NCBI GenBank assembly: GCA_015680685.1
Contig: MNCI01015859.1
Coordinates: forward strand, 1-64,000
Direction: 5' to 3'
DNA from: Gnetum montanum
Lineage: Eukaryota > Streptophyta > Gnetopsida > Gnetales > Gnetaceae
Length of the DNA stretch: 64,000 nt
Shown here one piece after another: positions 34,950 to 46,954 of the stretch (within the stretch, counting starts at the first letter, position 1; every line of letters starts with the position of its first letter). The position numbers and the translations under genes are program-made. Under the pieces are notes generated by a model. It searched no databases. It was given only the letters and a program-made list of their open reading frames with translations, and had not been told where the DNA came from.

Positions 34950-35180
34950 AAGTTTTAGGCCATCTTGGGCCACATAGTTTAAGGCCATTTTGGGCCCTAG
35001 TGATAGTTTAAGGCCATTTTGAGCTATGGGTTGAAAGGGAAAGTGGTGCTAGTTTAGGGCTATGGCAGGCCATGTGATGTTAGTTTAGGACCATGGCAAG
35101 CCATACTGGTAGTTTTAGGTCATTCCAGGCCATGCGATAAAAGGAGACTTAATCACTACTTTTAGGCCATGGTGGGTCGC
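34950..35180. repeat. Minisatellite between E2 antisense gene and protease
   Basis: About six units of AGTTTAAGGCCATTTTGGGCC type, equivalent to 20955-21535 in E1 but shorter. Confidence 0.8.
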
Positions 35181-35389
35181 GTATCTTTAAGAATTTTGAT
35201 ATTTTTATGTATAAGCAAATTGTTAAAAAGTAAAAAAAACAAAAATGTAGACTTAGCAAAAATGCACAAATAGAGGAAATACATGCATGAAGAAGGAACC
35301 AATGCAAAAATGTGAAAAACCAAGCTAACGTAAAATGCAAACAAAATGCAAAGAGGTAAAATGAGCAAAAGTTGGGCAGGCAGGCATCC

Positions 35390-38300
35390 AACATTTATTG
35401 GACCAAGGGGATGCCTTAGTCTCACAATTATTTCCTAATTTGGTGTGGGTTAGGAGGCATATAGGGCTTGGAAGGTACAATATGGTACTTGCCTTGGCCT
35501 TCATCAGCTATGTCAAAGGGTAATTCTATCCACAAAGCATGTTTCGAAGGGTTAGAGGCTCTCATTGGCTCTTCGGTTTGATTTGCTTCACATTTTTCAC
35601 CTTTCTCCTCTATGGGAGGCGTATCATCAGGGAACTCTACCTTTGACCCCTACTCAGCATCAATGTTGGTGACAGTCAAAGGGGCCACATTATTATTGTA
35701 TATGATAATCTCTCCTCCTTCATATGGAAGGTGGATTTCCTGATGGATTAGGAAGGATATGGCCTATAGCTGGGCTAACCATGGCCTACCCAAGATCAGG
35801 TTGAAATCTAACATCTCCTTAACCACTATGAATTCAATGGTGATGGGGCATTGCTCCCCTAGCACAAAGGCTATCGTGATAGTTCCCCTTATGACCACAT
35901 GTGACCCATTGAAGGATTTTAGGCATGTTATCATTGCTGGTTGAATTTACTTAGCAAAACTAAGCTTGTTAATGACTATCTATGGGATAATGTTGGTTGT
36001 CACCCCATCATCGACATGCACCCTATAGATTCTACATTCCCCTACATGGATGGTGATAAACATCGACGTGATAATGACTCAACCCTTCTCAAGGTCCATC
36101 TTAATCACCTTATCATGAAATGCTAGGGGTGTTGAACTCAATTCCTATGGGGGAGAAAACAACAACATAGTATGGATGGACTACTCATCTGTTGGGATGT
36201 CCTCCGTAACAAGAATGGAGGTCAACATGCATACTCATGCTTCATGATGGGTAGAGGAGGTCATTACTAGGTCATACAAGCTTAATGTTGTATTTTTTAT
36301 TTCAAATATTGCTTGAATTATGCCAATGTGTCAAGGAAGTCCTTTCCACTATCTGCTATCTTATTATTGGTGGCCATCATCTCCTCCATGCGGTCTAAGA
36401 GATAGATCTCATGTGGAGGGGATTTGGGCTTTGCTTGTTTTGTTTACTTTGGAGCCTTAGTGCTTTGTTGTTGGTTGTTGGTTGCTAGAGCCTCAGCGCT
36501 CCATTATTGCTTGCTTATTGTTGTGGCCTCCTCAGTTGGTTGGGCCATTAGCATAAAATACAAGGGGGCAAGCTTTGGTGGGCCTAGTGCCCTTTGTTCT
36601 TGGTTTTCCTTAAGCATTCAATCGATGAGGCATTCATTTGGTCTCTCGGGTTGCCATCTCAATTGCTTGTTGTCATTGGCTACAAGATGGGATCTGGGGC
36701 AAGTAGGGATTGATGCATTATCCACCACTAAACTCCCAACAGGTGGGGAGTCCGCATGTTGTCATGCCCTTACGATGAAGGGCATTTGAGCTATTTTTGC
36801 TACAATGCGTTACAGGGCCCTGATCACAAAAGGTGTTAAGGGTGCTTGAGGTGGTGTTCTGATGACAAAAGGGATCCTTGAACTAGTTGATGTCAAGGGA
36901 TCCCTAGTGTTGCCAAAGGGCACACAAGCAATGAATGGTTCCTACACTAGTTCTAATTCATCATCAATGTTAATGTAATTGATGATGTACCCTACATTAA
37001 TTGCATTGAGAGGATCCTTGTAAACCTCCATTGATTGGTTCTGGGGATGCATTGGGTTGGTAGTGTCAAGGACCAACTCATCCATGTTAATCATGCATTG
37101 TATATCTTCCTGTAATGTCATGCAAAAGTCTATATCATGACCTTGCAATTAGTGATACTGACAAAACTGGTCCAATCTGAAATGCTTAGGGACTGGGGGC
37201 TCATTAGGTAGTGTAGCTAAAGGATTTTTAAGGAGCTCATAGTATTGATCATGCTGGTTGTGAGCATCCTCAAACATCTACTTGTATTGGATGCATCCAG
37301 CATGAAAAAATTGGTTCAACAGCTCTAATCGCTTGATGGGCAATCATATGTACTTTGAGCGATCCTTGCACTCAAAGTTACGCCTTGTGGCAATTGGTGT
37401 AATGGCCGCCAACAATTCAGACTAGTTGTTTACCACTACACTAGGGTCAATCGCCTTGTTTTTGGTTAGAGCATTAGTTGGCTTGGCTATTGGTTTGGCG
37501 TTGGCTGGCTTAGCCTCATTGGTCACCATTGCAATGGTTGTGGTTTCTTGCTTTCCTTTGTCCTTATCCTTCTCCTTATTTGCATGTAGGCTTTTGTAGG
37601 CCATGTAGGTCAATCCTTACTAGCTTCCACTGCATCCTAAATGCTCTTAGTTTGAGAAAATGCTTAGCTTAAGAATTTTGGGGTAAGGTAGTACAATTTC
37701 AACTTGATGAAGTCATTTACTGTGCCTTTAAAGATGGCCAACAGGTGTGTTTCCACAATAGGATCACAGATTTCATTGATCGATGCACTCCATCGCTAGA
37801 TGATTTTTTGCATGGGCTCTAAGTGACCCTGCTTAACTTGCATCAACTGATCTAGGGTCACCTCGGGCTTCAAGTTATACTTGAAGTGAGTGACAAACTA
37901 GGTAAGTAATTCCTCCAAAGAGATAATGAAGGCCCTAGGGAGCATGTGGTACTAATCTAGTGACTTGCTGGTCAAGGACATGGGGAACACATGAATGATG
38001 ATGCTTGACCATGCCTGCAGTAGAAGGAATTCTGACAAAAATTTTACTAGATGGGCATTATGATCCCCTTGATCGTTGTATTTGGTGAACTATGGGAGTG
38101 GGACCTCAATGGCTAATGCTAGTGGTGGAACTATAGGATTTATTGGATCATCTTGATAAAAGTCCATCACATGGATGGTTTCTGAGGAGGTAGCCTTAAG
38201 CTACTTGATCTCTTTAGTAAGACTTTGGATTAGTTGGAATGCTTGATCTAAGCCAGGTGCGATTGTAATGGTAGGTTCTATGGGTTGTGCTACCTGCTAT

Positions 38301-39277
38301 GGTTGTTGGGTGGCCCATGACCCAACTCTGGGTTGTATAACCACATGCAATGCTTGTTGCGTGGGTTGTGCTCCCTGCTATGGTTGTTGGGTGGCCCATG
38401 ACCCAACTCTGGGTTGTATAACCACATGCAATGCTTGTTGCGTGGGTTGTGCCATGGACACAACACTCAATCCCCATCATAAGTTTTTGGGCTAGGCCAT
38501 CATAAAGGATGTCAACATGATAGGCGGGATGAACGATGCCTGAGTCACATACCACAAGGGAGGAACATGCATGGTGTACACATAGGATTGTGTAGGCACA
38601 ATGGTTACCACTATAGAAGGCTGGACAACCTAAATAAGCTAAATAGGTTGAACCAGTTGAACAAGCTATGCAAGAATGGTGAAAGGCACACTTAAGGGAA
38701 AGCTAAAAGGCAAAGCAACATCTTAGTGTATCTGTTGTATCTGGTGATTTTCCATCATAGGTGTTGACCTAGGTGGTGAAACCAAGACACAAGACTGTGA
38801 AGGAACACAAGTAGAGGCTATTTGCTAGAATAAGGCATGGAATGGGTTCTCACACTTGGATTGAGCTTTGAACTCATCCAAATCCTCCTAGAGGGGCTCC
38901 TTGTAATTCGTCCTTGCCTCATAGCCCATGTTATAGATAAAGTTGTCTAGCATCCACTAGTAGTCTTCTGTGAGTGGGATAAAGTCAAAATTGGAAGGGA
39001 ACCATTCCCTCCCGTTACAATGCATGCCCTCGTAACTATGTTTGGCTTTCATTTATTGGTGATCTAAGGGCAAACCTACTTGGAGTTTTGTGCAAACAAA
39101 GTTGTATTACTCATCGTTGAGCACCATGAATTTAGGAGGTAGGTTGCACTACTAGAAAGATTACCTTTGTGTCAGGACAAGGCCCTCAGTGTCAAGAAGA
39201 TCAATCTGTATCTCTTTCTGAATGGATCAGACAACAGTCGCACTCAGAAAGGAGGTCGAAGGCTATTCGAGGTTCAT
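35390..39277 (-). pseudogene. gag-pro: E2 gag-protease (decayed)
   Basis: The minus strand starts MNLE at 39277 (E1 starts MNLD). The N-terminal half is Gln-, Pro- and Thr-rich. The gag core (38100-37560) has FTKYNDQGDHNAHLV, LVKFLSEFLLLQAW and LLAIFKGTVNDFIKL, fitting Tat-type gag. Around 37160 a CxxH-x4-GH-x4-C zinc-knuckle-like motif precedes LQEDIQCMINMDELVLD. The protease (36100-35700) keeps VDDG at its active site, then TTNIIP, SFNGSHVV-like and ILGRPWLA. A conserved tail PFDIADEGQGKYHIV...GIPLVQ ends near 35390. Several in-frame stops interrupt it. The fused gag-protease order is normal for the family. Confidence 0.88.
38281..38442. repeat. 81-base in-frame tandem duplication in E2 gag
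   Basis: 38281-38361 and 38362-38442 are near-identical (one visible difference, TACC/TCCC), with the start of a third copy at 38443. 81 bases equal 27 codons in the gag frame. Because the rest of E2 is diverged, the duplication is recent or an assembly effect. Confidence 0.9.
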
Positions 39278-39670
39278 GGTGCAAGGGAAAATGTAAAAGG
39301 TTGCTAATGCAAAAGACAAGAGAAAAATGACTAAGTGCAAAAATTAAGAAAAGTGGTAAAGTATTAGACTATTGAAAAATGGCTAAGTGTAAAAAATGTA
39401 GAAAAAATGGCTAAGTCTAAAATGCACTAAAAAATTACTAAGTATAAATGCATTGAAAAATAACTAACTTTAGGACTACGCTTAGAGTTGACTACGCTCA
39501 CTACACTAGAGCTAGCTATGCTCTATTGAGTGCCTAGGATTTGGCCAAGTGTAAACATTGGTATTGTCAAGTGGGGTTCTAGGGGAACCAACAATAAGAA
39601 CCAATCTTCATAGGGTGTAGAGAGCATGCAAGGTAACAACCAAAGGATGGTAGAAGAAGGAAATGGCAAA
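39278..39670 (-). other. E2 5' leader
   Basis: Noncoding leader between primer site and gag ATG, with AAAATGGCTAAGTGTAAAAAATG-like repeats and a few GACTACGCTC words near 39475-39515. Confidence 0.65.
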
Positions 39671-39689
39671 GGCCCTCCTTCTAATGCCA
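39671..39689 (-). promoter_or_regulatory. E2 candidate primer binding site
   Basis: On the minus strand TGGCATTAGAAGGAGGGCC lies six bases after the LTR end. E1 has TGACACTAAAAGGAGAGCC at 45211-45193. I cannot assign the tRNA with confidence. Confidence 0.55.
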
Positions 39690-39695
39690 GAAAGC

Positions 39696-41376
39696 TATAG
39701 CGACCAAAAACGTCAAAGGCTATAATGGTACTTTGAGAGGTCTCTGATTGCACAACCTCAACCCCACTTCTACACAAGGGACTACTAGGAATGGAGGTGG
39801 GGTGCCCAGAATGGTCTTATCAATCGAACTGGGACATATGAATGTTACAAAAAAATTCATGTCAAAGGAGGATGTGGTGTTTTGTGATGTTCATGGGTGT
39901 GACCATAGTAGAGGTTTTGGATGCAAAAACAAGGGTGCAAACATGCAAATATGTGCCTAAACAATGTGAAATGCAAATAGAATGTTGAAATGTAAGGGAA
40001 ATGCCAAAATGCACTGAATGTGAGCAAGAAAGAAAGGCACCATCCCAAATGAGGGAGTGTAGTTAATTACATAGGAAAGATTAGGGGGTATGTGGTGTAC
40101 AAACAAGCATAGTAGGTAGCGTAGTCATAATCTTAGGGTGTCTAGTTGTAAAGAACTAATGTTGTCATGAAGTCTAAGCCTACCGGGTTGTCTGTTGTGG
40201 TGTCCTATAAGTTACAATGGTGCATGGTGTGCCAAGCAGTGTACAACGATATCGTGGTGGTGTGCAATGGTATCTACCCAAAATGCTAAGTATGCTCTAT
40301 GCCAAGTGATCGCTTCAAAATGCCAAAATGCCCACCTTGTTTCAGATTTGCCAACTGAAATGCCAAAATGTCAATCTCTAAAACATGAAGCACTAGAGTA
40401 TTTATAGGCATAGGGTTAGCATGAATCATGGATCGAGTGCCACATGGTAGAGGGGTAGCTAGGACTATGCTAGCCCCAACTATGCTCCCACTAAAGTAAA
40501 TGTTGTTCTACTAGTGTGCTCCAATGGACCCTGTGGAACTGCCAGACTATGAATATGTTGCCGAGACTGCATGTGCGAGTGTTAAAAAAATCACAATGTA
40601 CTTGAAAACAATGTAAAAAAATACATTTTTAGAGATTACGCTACCCAAATTCTTGAGTGGTGTCGAGCATAGGTACATTTTGGGGGAAAATGGGGGATGC
40701 AAATAAAATTCAAATTGATGATCTTGCTTGTTGAAGGAATGTTGGAGTTGAGATATAGGACAGTGCTAAGTTTTGGAGGTTTCTAAAGGTAGTTCTCGCA
40801 AACTACGTTGACTATGCTCTAGAGCGTAGCCCCAAGATTTAGGCAAATCTTGCCAAAAAATGATGCTCAGTGCAAGCTACACTAATTATGCTCTAGAGCA
40901 TAGTCCCAAAGATGAGAGTGTAGCCCTAACACTTGGAAAAATTTGTCAAGGATGATGTGCTCATATAGACTATGCTAACTATGCTTTGAAGTGTAGTAGG
41001 GAGCGTAGGCTTAGGAGTTAGAAAATTTGCCAAATTATTTCTTCCATGCCAATCTAGTGTTGCAACCTTTGGCTTGACACTTTGGTAAAAATTTGCAAAA
41101 CTGGTCATTCTAAGGCTAACTACGCTAACTATTCTTTGAAGCATAGTTCCAATAGGGTGAGTGTAGTTAGGACACTTAGAAAAATTTTCAGCTACTATTG
41201 ACACTTAGAAAAATTTTGCAAATCTAGACTATGAGTGTTAACTATGCTAACTACACTCTAGAGCATAGTCCTAACAGTGGAAGCATAGTCTCAACACTTA
41301 GATAAAATTTGTCAAATTTTGATAGTCAACCAAATCTACAGTTGAGACCCAAAAGCCCAAATTTGATGGTGTTTCA
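39696..41376 (-). repeat. E2 5' LTR
   Basis: 1,681 bases, starting TATAGC (for TGTAGC) and ending GATGGTGTTTCA. Pairs with 22136-23837. Hairpin words occupy 40795-41335. Confidence 0.9.
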
Positions 41377-41381
41377 ACCAC
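41377..41381. repeat. Right target-site duplication of E2 (diverged)
   Basis: ACCAC, paired with GCCAA at 22131-22135. Confidence 0.6.
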
Positions 41382-44300
41382 CTTCATATGGGAGGTGGAT
41401 CTCTTGATGAATTAGAGAGGAGATAGCTTGTAACTAGGCCAACCAAGGTTTGCCTAATATCAAGTTGAAGCCTAACATCTCCTCTATGATAATGAATTTA
41501 GTAGGGATGGGGAATTTCTCCCCTACTATGAAAGCTATAGTAACCATGCCCCTAACAATGACGCATGACCCATTGAAGGATTTCAAGCACATGGTTTTTG
41601 TTAACCTAATTTTATTTGTGAGGCTTAGCTTATCCACAACGATGTATGGTATTATGTTTGTGGCTACTCTGTGTTCAACATGCACTTTACAAATTTTACA
41701 TTGCCCAACGCACATAGTAATAAGCATTGAAGCTGTTATGACCTTGCCCCTCTCAGGATCAACCTTGATTACTTCATCACAAAATGCTATGGATGTTAGA
41801 CTTGATTCTTGTGATGTAGGAGGAAGCATCACTACATGGATAGAGGTATCATTTGTAGGGATGTCCTCCGTAAGAGGGATGGAGGTTGACATCTACACCA
41901 GTGCTTTGTAGTAGGTAGATGAGGTCATGATCAAGTTGTACAAGCTCAATGTTGTATTTTTTTGCTTGAGCACTTGTTTGACCTGAGCTAATGCATCCAC
42001 AAAGTCCTTACCATTATCTGCAGTTTTGTTGGCCTTGACTTCTTTCATGCAACCTAAGAGATGGATTTCTCATGGAGGTGACATAGGCTTTGTTTACTTA
42101 GCTTACTTAGGGGCCACAGTGCTCCCTTGTGATTTTCTTATTGTGCCTTCTTTAGTTGTTTTGGTCATAGGAACCACAAATATAGGAATTTTTTTGGTAG
42201 ACCCAATGCTCTTTGGTCTTGATATTGCTTGATCATTTTTTCTACAAGATGCTTATTCAGTCTCCTGTGTTGCCACCTTGAGGGCCTACTAACACTACCA
42301 ATGGGGTTGTTCCTTGAAAGGAAGTGATCAACATGTTGGCTGCCATTAGGCTTTAGATAGGTGAGGGGCCACATGTTGTGGTACCCTTATGATAAAGGAT
42401 GGCAAAACGGTTGTGGTTGATGCAACTTGTGAGGGGATCCTAACTATGAATGGTGTTGTGGATGCTTGAGGTGGCAGTCTAATGATGAAATGGGGCCTCA
42501 AACTTGTGGGGGCTGAGGGGACCCTTTCGCTACCAAAGGACACCTAGACCACAAATAGCTATTGCACCTGTTCTAGATCATCATCAACATTGGTAGAATT
42601 TATGACATATATAGCATCATCTACATTTATAGGGTCATTGTACACCCTCATGGATTGGTTCTATAGCCTGACTAGGTTTGTAGTATCAAGCACTAGCTCA
42701 CCTCTATCAATCATCCTTTGTAGGTCATCTTGTAAAGCTAGAAAAAAGTTCATGCTATGGCCAGAAAATTGGTGGTAATGGTAAAATCAGTCTAGCCTAA
42801 AGTGTGTTGGGATTGGGGGCTTGTTTGGTGTTGCCAAAGCGGGATTTCTTGGCAGCTTGTAGTATCTATCATGCTTTTTGTGGGCATCCTTAGAAATTTG
42901 TTTGTATTGGATGTGTTTGGCTTTTAGCAGTTGATCTAGCAGCTTTAAAGGCTTTAGTGGAAATGAGGTATACTTAGAGTGATCCTTGTGCTGAAAGTTA
43001 GGCCTTTGAACCACTTATGTTATGGCCACTAAGGATGTAGGCTGGTTGGTTACCTTAGCACTAGAGTTCGTAACTTTATTATTAGTTGGGGCTTTGGGCT
43101 GCCTAGCCATCTACCCTTGGTTTTTTGCTTTAGCTTCTTTGGTTATAGTTGCCACTACTACATTCTATTTTCCCTTATCTTTATCTTTCCTTGCATGCTG
43201 GTTATTGTAGATCGTGTAGGCTAGGTCCTTGCTAGCTTCTGTTATGTCTTCTATGCTTTTGGTTTGAGCGAAGGCTTGGCTTAGGGATTATAGGCCCAAG
43301 AAATAAAATTTTAACTTTATAAAGTCATTGACCACATCCTTAAAAATGACCAAGAGATGTGCTTCAACTTTTGGCTCTCGTATTTCATTTCGCAATGCAC
43401 TCCAGCATTGAATGAACTTCTACATGGGCTTTAGGTTGACTTGCATTAGTTGGTCTAAGGTTGCCTTTGGCTTCAAATTGTATTTGAAGTGCATTACAAA
43501 TTAGCTCAATAAGTCCTTCAAAAAGGAGATAGAGCCTCTAGGTAGTGCACTATACCAATCTAATGCTTTTCCACTTAGTGACATGAAGAACATGCATGTG
43601 ATCACATGTGGTCATGCTTGCAATAGCAAGCACTCTAATCTAAACATGACTAGATGCACATTGGGGTCTCCTTCACCATTGTATTTGGTGAATTGGGACA
43701 ATAGGACCCCAGTTAGAATAGTTAGAGGTGGGACCACATGACTTATAGGGTTGTCCTATAATAGTTTCAGATGAGGTGGATTTGAGTCGCTTCACCTCTT
43801 CTGTCAAGCTTTGGATCATCTAAAATGCTTGTTTTAAGCTTTGAGACACTCTAGCTAGCTATGCTAACTATTTTTTCTGTTGTTGGACTAGCTGTGTGGT
43901 CCATGGCCTGGTTGCAGGTTGTGAAACCATGCAATGTTCTTGATGCTTTAGTTGTGCTATAGGGATGATGATTGGAATAAGCAACACATGCATGGGTTGG
44001 GCCAACACCAAGAATGCTGACAAAACAGGTAGGACATAGGGTGCCTAAGTCATTTGAGGCTTAGAGACAAGCCCTGCATGGATGTATGGTTGAGTTGGTG
44101 TAGTTGCTATCAGTAGAGATGGTTGAGTAGGTTACAATGATACCATGAAGGGTAAGTCAAAGGAAGTTTTTGCATCATAATGTGTGTGTTGTGTCTAGTG
44201 TGTTGCTATTATAGGCATTAATCTAGGCTTGGCAGAGTGGGAAGGTGATGTTGTCGACCATCTCAAAGACAACAAGTAAACTAGATCAAGGAGGGGCTAG

Positions 44301-44740
44301 ACTATGGATCACTTGTTGGAAGTTGATGTGGATAGAGCCCTTATGCTCCAAGTGAGCTTCAAAATCATCCTCTTTGTCTTTATGTCATGCTCACTTGCTC
44401 AGATAAGCTAGGCTAGTAGTTGATGGTAGGGCTCTATGAGTAGGATGATATCGAACAAGAAAGGGATATACTCTCATCCATCTCAATGAATCAGTTCATA
44501 GTTTTTTTTGGCCTCTATTTCAGAATGGTCTATGGATAAATCTACTTGAAACTTTATGCATATGAAGTTGTATTACTCCTTGCTTAGTGCAACATATTCT
44601 AGGTCTTGACCACATAACCTAAGGAATTACCTTCATCCTATCATTACAAGACTCCCAAGGTCATCAATCTAGGTCTCCTGTTGGATGGGTAAGATCCCAA
44701 GTGCATTCAAGACTAACATTACAGGTTGATCTAGGTTCAT
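41377..44740 (-). pseudogene. gag-pro: E1 gag-protease, upstream part (decayed, cut by E2)
   Basis: Minus strand, ATG at 44740 (MNLDQPV). The gag core (43690-43200) has FTKYNGEGDPNVHLV, ALDWYSALPRGSI and FKDVVNDFIKL. The knuckle region near 42770 has lost its cysteines (YHQFSGHSMNFF). The protease has a 152-codon open stretch (41892-41434) with NIIPYIVVDKLSL and ILGKPWLA, but its active site reads VEHRVA where E2 has VDDGV, so the catalytic Asp is lost. E2 interrupts about 20 codons further on, and the remainder is at 22135-21815. Confidence 0.88.
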
Positions 44741-45192
44741 GGACACAGATCGAGTTGTGAAAGGGGATTGTAGATGTTGCTAGTTGTGAAATATTATGGA
44801 CTACACTGAAACTAACTTTGTCCCAACTAACACCACTAAATATGTTGTCTACGCTAGAGAGTGGACTACGTTGACTATGCTCTTTACGTTGGAGAGTGGA
44901 CTACACTAACTATGCTGGAGATGACTATGCTCCAACTAAAGAGAATGGGAACTTAGCAACAATGGAAACAAGTGTGATTTGAGTTGCTATGTGGGATCCT
45001 AGGGGGACTGACTACAGGGTTCAATCTACACCGATAGGTTAGTAGACAATGTTTGTGCTAGCTTATGATCTAGCTACTACTACACGTGCAACAGGTTCAT
45101 AGGGGTGTTATGGTCTACGTTGGCCCAAAGCCAATAACTACGATGTAAAGAGCATGTAAGACAACAACAATGGAGTCTGAAAAAGTGGTTCA
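44741..45192 (-). other. E1 5' leader
   Basis: Noncoding, with four GACTACGCT/GAGAGTGGACTACG words at 44860-44930. Corresponds to E2 39278-39670. Confidence 0.6.
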
Positions 45193-45211
45193 GGCTCTCC
45201 TTTTAGTGTCA
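45193..45211 (-). promoter_or_regulatory. E1 candidate primer binding site
   Basis: Minus strand TGACACTAAAAGGAGAGCC, five bases inside the LTR end; a decayed version of the E2 site. Confidence 0.5.
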
Positions 45212-45216
45212 AAAAT

Positions 45217-46949
45217 TGTAATGATTGAAAAAGTTGACTATTGGAACATCGAAGTCCACAAGTGCATAGCGTAACCACAAATCCTTGCAAGGGCCTATTA
45301 GAGGTGGAAACGGGATGCCTTGGATGGTTTAGCTAATCTAATAGGAACTTACCAAATGTAACAAGGGTGTAGCGTGGTTAGCTGCAATGCTAACATGAGA
45401 TGATGCTAAGGGTGCAAGTGGTGTTTGTAGTGTTCAAGATGTTTATGATGTCAATGGTATTAGTGGGGTTAAATGTAGTTACATGTGCCTAAGGAGGTGA
45501 GTGTAGTCAGGAGTTTCAGTGAGGCAGGCAGTGTTGACACATGAGAACCACCACTTAAGTGGATTTTAATTGTGTTTATGTAGTAGGATGGAAAAAATAC
45601 AAGTAAAATATGGAGAATGCAAAGAAATATGGAAAATAAAGTGGAGTAGCATCCCAAATGGGGTTGAGCCTAGTTAACACCAAAAAGAGGGGTTTAGAAG
45701 GTACATAGTGTACAACAAACGTAGGTGGACAACATAGTTACAATCCTCGAGGTGTCTGGCCATGAATACTAGTATTCTGCCAAGGTGTGTCCATGTCTAC
45801 TAGGCTAGTTGTTGTAGTGTACTTCTAGATTTGGTGTTCTACTGGTGGTCTACCACTTGGCCTGTTCACCAGTTTGCCATTATGCCTTTGGTTTTCTTCT
45901 AAGCGCTCCTTAGATTTGCCAACCCTGAAAAATTTGAGGGTGGGTATCTATAGGTTAGGGTTAATGGACAATGCGGGATGACTACCATGTGGTGAAGGGG
46001 GTAGTTGGAACTACGCTTAGTGTAGTTACTATTTATGTGGTGTACCGATGGGGCTAGTGGTATTATGCTTTGCTATACTTTGCAAGAATGAGATTGTGAC
46101 TATGTTGCCAACTGCATGTATGTGCTAAGAAGACCATAGGGAACATGAAAAATGAAACTTACAGACTATGCTCTATAGGACTATGCTTTCCATGCTCTCA
46201 CATGGGATCGAGTGTAGTTTTATTTTTGGGGCAAAAGGGGATACAAAAAGGAAGTATTTTTTTGACTATGCTTGCTTAATGTGAGTTGACTATACTTTGG
46301 AGCTGAGTTGAGAATCATTGCTATGTTGTGGAAGCTGCTGGAGACTATTCTGGTTCACTACACTCTCTACGAGAGGCTGACTATGCTCTGGGTTGGGGGA
46401 GAGCATAGTCGCAGTGTTGGTGAAATCTATGAGAAAATGGATTTTTGCAAACTACACTTACCATAGGAGGCTAATTACACCATGCTCCTACCTTGGGGTG
46501 AGCGTAGTGTCAACACTTTGAAAAAATTTGCGAAAACTAGCCTTCTTGTTGACTACGCTCTCTAGGAGAGGCTAACTATGCTCTCAACTGGGGGAGAGCA
46601 TAGTCTTAACACTTAGAAAAAAATTTTAAAAGTGGCCTTTCTACTGACTACACTCTCCATAAGAGGTTGACTAGGCTCCCATCTGGAGAAGAGCGTAGTG
46701 TCAACACTTAGAAAAAATTTGCAAAATTGGCCTTCTTGCTGACTATGCTATCTACGAGAGGCTGACTATGCTCTCATCTAGGGAAGAACATAGTGTCAAC
46801 ACTTAGAAAAATTTTGCAAAATTGGCCTTCCTACTAACTACACTCTCTACAAGAGGCTAACTACACTATGATCTAGGGGAGAGCATAGTCTCAGCACTTA
46901 GCCAAAATTTGCAGCTAGGATGCCATAGCCTAGATTTGGTGGTGTTTCA
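45217..46949 (-). repeat. E1 5' LTR
   Basis: 1,733 bases from TGTAATG to GGTGGTGTTTCA. It pairs with 2481-4102. No polypurine tract follows its outer end; instead the duplication CTATT and C sequence do, as expected for a 5' LTR. Confidence 0.9.
46440..46900. repeat. 95-base tandem hairpin repeats in the E1 5' LTR
   Basis: Unit starts at 46549, 46644, 46739 and 46834 give an exact 95-base period. Each unit has GACTAYGCTCTC, GACTAYGCTCCC, the inverse GGGGAGAGCRTAGT and TCAACACTTAGAAAAAATTTG. Confidence 0.9.
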
Positions 46950-46954
46950 CTATT
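46950..46954. repeat. Right target-site duplication of E1
   Basis: CTATT, paired with CTAGT at 2476-2480. Confidence 0.75.

Larger units (their letters stand above)
22136..41376 (-). mobile_element. Element E2: full-length Tat/Ogre-like LTR retrotransposon (19.2 kb)
   Basis: On the minus strand: 5' LTR (41376-39696), primer site (39689-39671), gag-protease (39277-35390), minisatellite, antisense gene on the other strand (31654-34765), splice acceptor (29443), pol (29442-25946), minisatellite, polypurine tract (23850-23838) and 3' LTR (23837-22136). No other element interrupts it, so it is the reference for E1. By eye the LTRs agree in about four bases of five. It is inserted in E1, about 20 codons behind the conserved end of the protease. 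Confidence 0.92.
2481..46949 (-). mobile_element. Element E1: giant Tat/Ogre-like LTR retrotransposon hosting A and E2
   Basis: On the minus strand E1 runs 5' LTR (46949-45217), primer site, gag-protease (44740-41377, continued at 22135-21815), a long spacer with an opposite-strand gene (20776-17185), RT-RNase H-second RNase H-integrase (8743-5299), 3' noncoding DNA with a minisatellite, a polypurine tract (4115-4103) and 3' LTR (4102-2481). Removing A (6,615 bases) and E2 (19,241 bases), each with one 5-base duplication, leaves about 18.6 kb, close to E2's own 19.2 kb. That size, the second RNase H and the protease-RT gap are Tat/Ogre traits. All genes carry stops. Confidence 0.9.

Noticed and set aside
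38268-38495. Plus-strand Cys-rich open frame with repeats
   Set aside because: It is the reverse side of the 81-base gag duplication in E2; the gag frame is on the minus strand.
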